Positions 40,268-46,517 of a stretch of DNA of 47,950 nt are shown one piece after another. Origin of the DNA: an uncultured Tenacibaculum sp. Its GTDB lineage: Bacteria > Bacteroidota > Bacteroidia > Flavobacteriales > Flavobacteriaceae. Both the position numbers and the translations under genes were made by a program. The stretch lies in the NCBI GenBank assembly GCA_947496185.1, contig CANMCD010000023.1, forward strand, positions 1 to 47,950, given 5' to 3'. The stretch's first letter is position 1. The number at the start of each line of letters is the position of its first letter. The notes below the pieces were generated by a model. It made no database searches. It worked only from the letters and a program-made list of their open reading frames with translations, and had not been told where the DNA came from.

Positions 40268-42364
40268 TTATTTTGGTAATGAAAAATAAAAAGTAGTACC
40301 TTTATCAAGAGCAGATGAGAGCCAAATTTTACCATCATAAATATCTATTATTTTTTTAACGATTGATAAGCCTACTCCAGTTGATGCATCATTATTTTCA
40401 AGAGTTTGGAAAATTTCAAAAATCTTTTGATGATATTTATCGGAAATTCCCATACCATTATCTTCAACGCTAAAAACCCAATTATTTTCCTCTTCTTTAC
40501 AGTCAATATTAATTATCCCTTTTTCCTTGTCCATATACGTAATGGCATTGCTTATTAAGTTTTGGAATAATTGATGTACTCTAAATTTGTCAATATGTAA
40601 TTCAGGAAGTTTATTTAGGATACTTAAAGTAATGTGTTCAGGTACATAGATAGTTTCAATAAGTTCTTTTACGACAATATCAAGGTCAATTTTACGCCTT
40701 AAAGAATCCACTTGATCGATACTAGCATACTTAAGTATTCCATTGATCAGATGGTCCATTTTGTCAATTTTTTTAAGAAGTAATTGGATGTTTTGATCGA
40801 TTATCTCATTGGTGCTTTCACACATTTCTTCTTGAATCCAACTAACAAGTGCATTCATACTTCGTAAGGGTGATTTTAGATCATGGGATACTACATGCGC
40901 AAAATCTTTAAGCTCTTTATTGCTTTGCGTAAGGTTTTTAACCAATATTTTGTTTTTTTTGTCTGTTTCGATACGTAACTGAAGATTTAAGGCACTTTTT
41001 AATTGGGTAGCGGCTAGATTTGCAATGGTTTCGAGTGTTTTTAAATGGTAATCAGAAAAGAAATCCTTTTTTGGATTGGTAGAGTCAATAACTCCAATAA
41101 TTTCATTGTTAGCGATGATGGGAACAGAAATTTCTGACATTCTGATTTTATCATCAGCGAATAACCTTTTGTCTAAAGAAATATTATTTACAATTTCTGA
41201 ACTTCCCGTTTTAGCAACATGACCTATTAAACCTACGCCTACTTCTACCTCAGGTAAATGGTTTTGAACTTCTCTTTCTTCAGGATAACGACTATAAAAG
41301 GCAATTTGTTTTAACTTACCACTTTTGTAATTCATTAAGTAGATTACACAATTTTCTAGTCCTAAAAGTTCAGATGCATTTGAGGTAATTTCCCAAGCAA
41401 TTTCATAAATATTAGTTTTTCCTAAGATGGAAGACATTAGCCCATTAAGTGCTTTTAATAGCGATTGATTTTGCAATTCTTTTGTGACATCTTCAATTAA
41501 GAATACTTCATAATCAGGATCCTTTTTTCTTGTACGAACAACCGATACATTTGTTTTTGCCCAAATAACACGTCCTTTTTTGGTGCGATACCTTTTGTTT
41601 AGCGCAAAGTGATCTAATTCACCTATTTCTAATTTTTTCATCAGTTCTTGAGAGCGGTCTTTATCTTCTCGAATACAGATATCCGTAACATCCATGGATA
41701 GTAATTCTTCTTCGCTATAGCTTAAAAGATCTTGTATTGCTCTATTACATTTTATGATTTTTCTTTTTCTAGTAAGAATAATTCCAAGTGAAGAATATTC
41801 AACAATTGCGTTTAGTTGTTTTTTCTGTTCGTCAAAGATGTGTTGTTGTTGTTTTTGTTTCGTTATATCTCTTATTATTCCTTGGGCTAATTTTGCTTTA
41901 CCTTCTTTATTATATATAATATTACAATTGATATCTACCCACTTTAATTCTTTTTGTCTATTAAAGAGCCTCGCCTGAAAGTTTCTAAAGCTACCATCTT
42001 TTACAAATTGTCTAAATGCATTCATAGCATAGCCGACATCTTCTCTATGAAGTATGGTCATGACGTTGAAAGGTTTGTCAAGGTTTTCAATGCCAAAAAA
42101 ATCACTTGAAGCTTGATTCATTTTGACAACATTTCCCATTAGATCCATCAAAACATAGGGGTCTATGATACTTTTAAATAAATTATCAAGTTCAATTTGT
42201 TTTTCATACTCAACAATTGACAAGCTATGTTTCGCTGCTTGAAGTTCTTTGTTGGTATTATCTAAGTCTAAAGATTTTTGTTTAAGTATAGCTTCTGCTT
42301 TTTTGAGGGCTAATCTTTCTTGTTGCAGAGATTCTTCTAAAAGTTGAATTTTATCTTTATCCAT
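40268..42364 (-). CDS. PAS-PAS-GAF sensor histidine kinase
   Basis: A 698-aa cytoplasmic sensor kinase without membrane segments. Order: an N-terminal coiled coil (about 1-60), PAS (about 62-172), PAS (about 185-295), GAF (about 310-460), HisKA with the phospho-acceptor His in V-S-H-D-L-K-S-P-L-R (about 490), and HATPase_c with N-L-I-S-N-A-I, E-D-N-G-M-G-I and G-V-G-L-S-I-V. All catalytic motifs are intact. The signal is unknown, though PAS and GAF suggest a small cytoplasmic ligand. It lies on the same strand as the LytTR gene, 301 bp downstream of it, separated by a strong hairpin. Confidence 0.93.
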   Translation of the reverse strand: MDKDKIQLLEESLQQERLALKKAEAILKQKSLDLDNTNKELQAAKHSLSIVEYEKQIELDNLFKSIIDPYVLMDLMGNVVKMNQASSDFFGIENLDKPFNVMTILHREDVGYAMNAFRQFVKDGSFRNFQARLFNRQKELKWVDINCNIIYNKEGKAKLAQGIIRDITKQKQQQHIFDEQKKQLNAIVEYSSLGIILTRKRKIIKCNRAIQDLLSYSEEELLSMDVTDICIREDKDRSQELMKKLEIGELDHFALNKRYRTKKGRVIWAKTNVSVVRTRKKDPDYEVFLIEDVTKELQNQSLLKALNGLMSSILGKTNIYEIAWEITSNASELLGLENCVIYLMNYKSGKLKQIAFYSRYPEEREVQNHLPEVEVGVGLIGHVAKTGSSEIVNNISLDKRLFADDKIRMSEISVPIIANNEIIGVIDSTNPKKDFFSDYHLKTLETIANLAATQLKSALNLQLRIETDKKNKILVKNLTQSNKELKDFAHVVSHDLKSPLRSMNALVSWIQEEMCESTNEIIDQNIQLLLKKIDKMDHLINGILKYASIDQVDSLRRKIDLDIVVKELIETIYVPEHITLSILNKLPELHIDKFRVHQLFQNLISNAITYMDKEKGIINIDCKEEENNWVFSVEDNGMGISDKYHQKIFEIFQTLENNDASTGVGLSIVKKIIDIYDGKIWLSSALDKGTTFYFSLPK

Positions 42365-42665
42365 TTTACGCCTTAATTAGAGGTTAGGACAGAAACAACT
42401 CAGGGGATGTTTAGTCAATTTAAATAGTAGCGTATAGTTGTTAATCTTTTGGTTAGATTTATTACAGCGAAAAATCTTTAATAAAAAAAGATGTTCCTTA
42501 CTTTTTGAGTACCAATATAATGAAATTAATAAAAACTATACAATTAAACTAATTTAAAGTGTTGTAAAGGTGTTGGTTGAATTTGTGTAGGGAGGGGTGA
42601 AAAGATTACCCTCCCCTGTTTTTTTACTATAAATAAAGGGCTAGTAAAGGTGTCATATATTGAGG
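42365..42665. other. 301-bp intergenic region with an orphan plus-strand terminator
   Basis: No gene is visible. The region holds the G/C-rich hairpin at 42590-42625, and otherwise AT-rich sequence that should contain the minus-strand promoter of the PAS kinase, although no exact TAnnTTTG box is seen. Confidence 0.5.
42590..42625 (+). terminator. Hairpin with plus-strand T run inside a minus-strand cluster
   Basis: Stem GGGAGGG / CCCTCCC with a loop of about 12 nt, followed by a plus-strand run of seven Ts. It has the shape of a plus-strand terminator, but every gene from 37690 to 45429 is on the minus strand. On the minus strand it lacks a T tract, so it would act there only as a 3' hairpin of the LytTR mRNA. 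Confidence 0.5.
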
Positions 42666-43415
42666 CTATACTAAAATATCATAATTCTTAATAAATTTAT
42701 TCTTGTGGATTCTACTTATTGTAACGCGATGGTTATTTTCTAGAAGAATAAGATTATCTTGAAGAAACACTTGTTGTATTTTAGTAAGGTTGACAATAAA
42801 ATTTCGATGTACTCGAATAAAATGTTGGTTATCTATTTTTTTTATAAACTCCTTTAGGGATAGATGTACGATAAAGCTCCCTTCTTTTGTTACGATTGAA
42901 CTATACCTCCCCTCAACATTTACATAAAGAATATCTTGAGGTAAGAGTTTGTACAAAATATTATTTTTTTTAATAAAAAAACGTTGGTTAAAATATACAG
43001 ATGGATTTTCTTGTTTCGTAAATATATTGGTAGCCCCAGAGAATTTTTCGAAGGCCAATTGTATCGCGAATATCAGTTCTAATTCATTATATGGCTTCAA
43101 CAAATAACTTGAGGGACTGGTTAATTTTGCATTTTCAAAAACTTTTATAGACGTAGAGCTTGTCAGGAATAAAAAGGGGTTTAGTGAGTTTTTGTTTTTT
43201 GTAATTACTTCAGCAAATCTAATTCCATGTGGCTCTTCGTTTAAAAAAATATCAATAATAACAAAGTCAAAGTCTTTGGTATAGTAATAATCTAAAGCCT
43301 GATCAAGTGTCTTGGCGATGGCTATTATTTCGAAGTTATTATTTTCTAATTGTTTCTTTAAAAGAGTAGCTTCTTTTTGATTGTCTTCTATGAGCAGGAT
43401 AGTAATGGGTTTCAT
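42666..43415 (-). CDS. LytTR family response regulator
   Basis: A 249-aa protein. The receiver domain (about 4-120) has the acidic pair E10/D11, the phospho-acceptor Asp55 in V-I-I-D-I-F, Thr85 and Lys107 in L-L-K-P-Y. A LytTR DNA-binding domain (about 145-247) follows with V-E-G-R-Y-S-S-I-V, F-I-R-V-H-R-N-F-I-V-N and a basic end. It binds direct repeats in promoters, as in the LytR/AgrA class. It begins 2 bp after the tail of a decayed kinase gene, in the same operon as the small intact kinase further upstream. Likely targets include the divergent holin-TcA operon, which is inference. Confidence 0.93.
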   Translation of the reverse strand: MKPITILLIEDNQKEATLLKKQLENNNFEIIAIAKTLDQALDYYYTKDFDFVIIDIFLNEEPHGIRFAEVITKNKNSLNPFLFLTSSTSIKVFENAKLTSPSSYLLKPYNELELIFAIQLAFEKFSGATNIFTKQENPSVYFNQRFFIKKNNILYKLLPQDILYVNVEGRYSSIVTKEGSFIVHLSLKEFIKKIDNQHFIRVHRNFIVNLTKIQQVFLQDNLILLENNHRVTISRIHKNKFIKNYDILV

Positions 43416-43417
43416 AT

Positions 43418-44159
43418 TTAGTTGATTTTGGTGAAAAGAATAAAAAATTCGGTATCTTCTTTATTTTTTTTAATAAAGAGTTCTGCGTTATTTTTTTTTA
43501 ATATTTTTTTACAAAGCTTAATTTTTAAATCATTGTTGTTGTAGTTTTTCATGTTGTAAACTAGATTTTATTTTTTTAATTGAAATTTTGTAGTGTTTTT
43601 TGTTTTGGTATGCCCCTTCAATGTATAATTCTTGAGGTTTGAGGTGAGGGTCTAGATTGAATTTTATGAGGTTCTCTAAAACAATTTTTAAATTATTTAC
43701 ATCTACGGTAACATAGATATTATTAGGAATATTTATAAGGGCTTTACTGACTATTTTTTCTAATTTGTTGTTGTGTATAACTTGTTGTATTACTGATTTT
43801 AAGTGTAGGTTTTCTGCTGAAAAGTGAAGTTCGTTATTATTGATTAGCTTCCAATAAAAGTGATTGTTTATAATTTCATTTGACTTTAAAATAGTAATAT
43901 AAGTTTGAGTGAGTTCAGGTAATAATAATGTAGGAGTATGTGATAAATTGGTTATTTGTATCTTGTTTTTTTTAATACGATCTAGCATGCTTTCTGCTGA
44001 TGAAGAAACACTCATTAATGAGTTGTTAATAGTTGTGTTTGTATTGTATAGGGTTAGTTTTTTTTTCTGTATTGTTTTTTTTTCTATTGAAAAATAAAGG
44101 GTGACAAATGAATGAAAAATCGTGCCCAAAACAAAGAAAATAAGAACGAAATTTTCCAT
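43418..44159 (-). pseudogene. Decayed or frameshifted histidine-kinase-like gene
   Basis: The main frame (44159-43530, 209 aa) has one N-terminal membrane segment, then helices where HisKA would be but without the S-H-D-(I/L)-R-S-P motif, then a GHKL-like part with L-E-N-L-I-K-F-N where the intact neighbour has L-R-N-L-I-D-N-S, and no D-x-G-x-G box. The frame stops in a (CAA)3-TGA context. The next frame (43552-43418, 44 codons) encodes L-C-K-K-I-L-K-K-N-N, which matches L-C-K-K-L-A-K-K-N-N of the G2 region of the neighbouring kinase at 44593-45429. One base of difference joins the frames. It is either a pseudogene, a catalytically dead pseudokinase, or a frameshifted gene; I favour decay. 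Confidence 0.7.
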
Positions 44160-44592
44160 AGTGGTATAGTAGTTTTTTATAGTAGGAATTTTCTGTTGTT
44201 AAGGTAGAATGAAAATTCTGATTAAAAATCGGTGTAATTTTAAATTAATATGCCTCTAAAGTTGAGATTACGTAGTTTTTGTACAGTATTTGTGAGGGGG
44301 GAGGATTGGAAGAATGTGTTTGAGTTTGAGTAGTTTTGATTGTTTTTTTCATTGTAATATTAGGTATTTATGTATTCTTAGTCATTTGTTTATTGAAGGG
44401 GGAAGCCTATTTTGGAACCGTTGAAAAGGTGAATTGCTTTTTGAAAAGACTGTTTTCTAATAAGAATCTATGACTTGTTATAAATAAACAAGTGAATTAG
44501 TGTTTTACCTACTTAATGAAATGTTAAAATATTTAATTGTTTGATTTTTAGTATATTTTTTTTCTTCTTTTGTTAAAAAAATACTTAACCTA
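44160..44592. other. 433-bp region between kinase genes with a possible small ORF
   Basis: AT-rich sequence between the intact kinase and its decayed relative, both on the minus strand. The only coding candidate is the 35-codon frame at 44245-44352. A G-rich stretch (about 44293-44310) falls inside it. No exact TAnnTTTG box or strong hairpin is seen. Confidence 0.4.
44245..44352 (-). CDS. Possible 35-aa peptide between the kinases
   Basis: A short frame starting ATG-AAA-AAA-ACA, a common gene start here. It reads M-K-K-T-I-K-T-T-Q-T-Q-T, then a Ser/Pro/Asn stretch S-S-N-P-P-P, and ends in a more hydrophobic L-Y-K-N-Y-V-I-S-T-L-E-A-Y. It has no signal peptide and no cysteine. Its place between a membrane kinase and a LytTR regulator would fit a signalling or accessory peptide, but a chance frame of this length is quite possible in AT-rich DNA. 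Confidence 0.3.
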   Translation of the reverse strand: MKKTIKTTQTQTHSSNPPPSQILYKNYVISTLEAY

Positions 44593-45429
44593 CTACTGTA
44601 TTGGTTGCTTGAGTATGATGGTTGTTCCAGTACCAATGTTACTTTTTATATCAATACGAATGTTGTTTTTTTTAGCTAGTTTTTTGCATAGTTGAAAACC
44701 AATGCCAGAACTAATTTTTTTTCCATGATTTTCTTTTGTTATGCTAGTATGCTGTAATAATTTTTCGATAGTTGCTTCACTCATGCCTATTCCAGTATCT
44801 TTAATTGTTATTATAGAATTTGATGTTTCCTTACACTTTTTACCTTTAATATAGATGGTACTGTTAAAATGAGAATATTTTATACTGTTGTCGATTAAGT
44901 TTCGTAAAATTGTAAAGGTGGTATTTGGATCAGCATACCATGTAGCATCTTCACTGATAGAGCATAAAGCTTTTATTTTTTTCTTTTTTACTGTAAAGGT
45001 AAGATCATTAAGTACCTTATTGATAATCTTATTAAGGTTAATGTTTTGAGGTGTAGAGTTTATTGTTTTAGTGTTTTTATAGTATTGATGTAGTAGGTTT
45101 TTAATAGATGAGTTAATTTTTTCTATTTCAATTATTCTTTTTTTGATGTACAAAGTTGTATCAAAATTCTTATTATTTTCTATGACATTAATAATATCAA
45201 TATACATCATTTTTACAGCATGCAAAGGAGATCTTATGTCATGTGAGATAATGGTAAAAAGTTGATCCTTATTAGTTGTATTCTTTTTTAGTGTTTTTAC
45301 ATCGAATTTTATTTTTTTATTTTCAGCTACTAATTTTTCATTATAAGTATAGCATACTATATTTAGTATTACTAGAATAACGATTAAAAAAAAATCTTCT
45401 GGAGAAAGAAACAGTATATAAAAATCCAT
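44593..45429 (-). CDS. Small membrane sensor histidine kinase
   Basis: A 278-aa kinase. The N-terminus (about 1-28) is a single hydrophobic segment, followed by a short coiled coil and HisKA with the phospho-acceptor His in I-I-S-H-D-I-R-S-P-L-H (about 68). HATPase_c has N-L-I-D-N-S-I-K-Y, I-K-D-T-G-I-G-M and G-I-G-F-Q-L-C-K-K-L. It has no extracellular sensor domain, so sensing may occur in the membrane or through a partner. It is upstream of the decayed kinase and LytTR regulator, likely their cognate kinase, and divergent from the holin-TcA operon. Confidence 0.92.
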   Translation of the reverse strand: MDFYILFLSPEDFFLIVILVILNIVCYTYNEKLVAENKKIKFDVKTLKKNTTNKDQLFTIISHDIRSPLHAVKMMYIDIINVIENNKNFDTTLYIKKRIIEIEKINSSIKNLLHQYYKNTKTINSTPQNINLNKIINKVLNDLTFTVKKKKIKALCSISEDATWYADPNTTFTILRNLIDNSIKYSHFNSTIYIKGKKCKETSNSIITIKDTGIGMSEATIEKLLQHTSITKENHGKKISSGIGFQLCKKLAKKNNIRIDIKSNIGTGTTIILKQPIQ

Positions 45430-45438
45430 ATGCTAAAA

Positions 45439-45476
45439 TTTTTTGTAGGTATAGATATATTTTTTTTCTACAAAAA
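45439..45476 (-). promoter_or_regulatory. Inverted repeat upstream of the small kinase
   Basis: TTTTTGTAG at 45440-45448 pairs with CTACAAAAA at 45468-45476, a 9-bp stem with a 19-nt AT-rich spacer. It starts 11 bp upstream of the kinase ATG, in the divergent control region shared with the holin operon. It could be a regulator site or a leader hairpin. Confidence 0.35.
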
Positions 45477-45585
45477 CCAAGTTAAAAGCTGTTTAATATT
45501 TACTTTGGTTACATTAAATATACCTTTAGGAATTGCCATATAACCATTCATAACAAAAAGTGCTTAAACTATAATATATCTCATC

Positions 45586-45593
45586 TAGGTTTG
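45586..45593 (+). promoter_or_regulatory. -7 box (TAGGTTTG) for the holin-TcA operon
   Basis: An exact TAnnTTTG match 31 bp before the holin ATG at 45625. No TTG is found at -33, so activation by a regulator is plausible. Confidence 0.5.
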
Positions 45594-45624
45594 TGATTAA
45601 ATAAGATTAAAAACAAATTATTTG

Positions 45625-46020
45625 ATGGAAAAAATATCATATGTAATCTTTTGGTTATTAGCAATATTGTCTCCTGTTTATGCTGTAATGGGGACTATTG
45701 TATTTTTGATTATAGTAGATTTTGTTACGGGAGTTTTTGTAACCTACAAGAAAAAAAAACAACTTAGAACAGTTCACATAGTTCATGCAACGTCAAAAGT
45801 TGTCATATATAACTTGGTAGTCTTATCAGCTTTTTTATTAGAACAATTTATTATTGATGAAGTTCCTTTTTTAAAGATTATATCTGGTTTTATTGCGGTT
45901 TTTGAAATCAAATCTATCATGCAAAACTTTGATGTTATATATGGGGTAAATCTTTATAAAGTAATATTGAAAGCATTGAATAATAAGGCTAATATAGCCA
46001 GTCTTAAGAATAAAGAATAA
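45625..46020 (+). CDS. Phage-type holin family protein
   Basis: A 131-aa membrane protein with about four hydrophobic segments. The pattern I-V-D-F-V-T-G-V-F-V-T-Y-K-K-K-K in the second helix matches the (D-Y/F-x-T-G) signature of the holin_4_1/toxin-secretion holin family, and F-E-I-K-S-I-M-Q-N-F fits the later E-x-x-S-I-x-E-N region. In phages such proteins permeabilise the inner membrane for an endolysin. Here no endolysin, capsid or tail gene is seen; the next genes are Tc-toxin genes. An upstream TTG (45622) is in frame, but ATG 45625 is preferred. Confidence 0.82.
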   Translation: MEKISYVIFWLLAILSPVYAVMGTIVFLIIVDFVTGVFVTYKKKKQLRTVHIVHATSKVVIYNLVVLSAFLLEQFIIDEVPFLKIISGFIAVFEIKSIMQNFDVIYGVNLYKVILKALNNKANIASLKNKE

Positions 46021-46048
46021 TACAATAATAATTTTTTAAAACAAAGAA

Positions 46049-46501
46049 ATGGAAGAAAGGTCAACGGTTGATCTAAGGAAGTTTAATGCCTTTTTAAAAA
46101 AGAATAAAGGTGTAGACTTTAAAAGTGTAGATCTATTAAATAATACAATTACAGATGGTTTTATATGGAACTATTCAGAAGAGGAAAAGAATATTATGTT
46201 GAATCATTTAAGAGGGTATCAAAGATTGCTAAAGGTTTTACCAGAAAATTATGAAGGGCTAGATGTTGATAAAACAGCGAAAGAACTTTTAAAAATAGGT
46301 ATTCATTCTGCCGTACAGATAGCAGATATGGGAAAAAAAGAGTTTATACGAAAAGTAAAAAAAATAGTTAAAAAAAATGAAGAATTACCATTGACTATTT
46401 TTAAACGTGCAGAAGGAATTAAAAAAATTTTAGTCTTAAAATACGTTGATCATATTCAGAAATCAGAACCTCACACCAATGCAAAAGGATTACATATTTA
46501 A
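46049..46501 (+). CDS. Small protein resembling a detached N-terminal TcA segment
   Basis: A 150-aa cytoplasmic-type, helical, basic protein with no signal peptide. The stretch L-R-G-Y-Q-R-L-L-K-V-L-P-E-N, followed by a helix and L-L-K-I-G-I-H-S-A-V-Q-I-A-D-M-G-K-K-E-F, resembles helical repeats (Y-Q-R-L-L-x-L, L-L-x-x-G-x-x-S-A-x-x-I-A) found in the N-terminal or leading part of some large TcA-like proteins, as I recall that family. It lies 28 bp after the holin and 16 bp before the TcA gene. I infer a split-off TcA module, or a chaperone-like partner; no exact family name is claimed. Confidence 0.65.
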   Translation: MEERSTVDLRKFNAFLKKNKGVDFKSVDLLNNTITDGFIWNYSEEEKNIMLNHLRGYQRLLKVLPENYEGLDVDKTAKELLKIGIHSAVQIADMGKKEFIRKVKKIVKKNEELPLTIFKRAEGIKKILVLKYVDHIQKSEPHTNAKGLHI

Positions 46502-46517
46502 AAGAAATTAAGAACAA

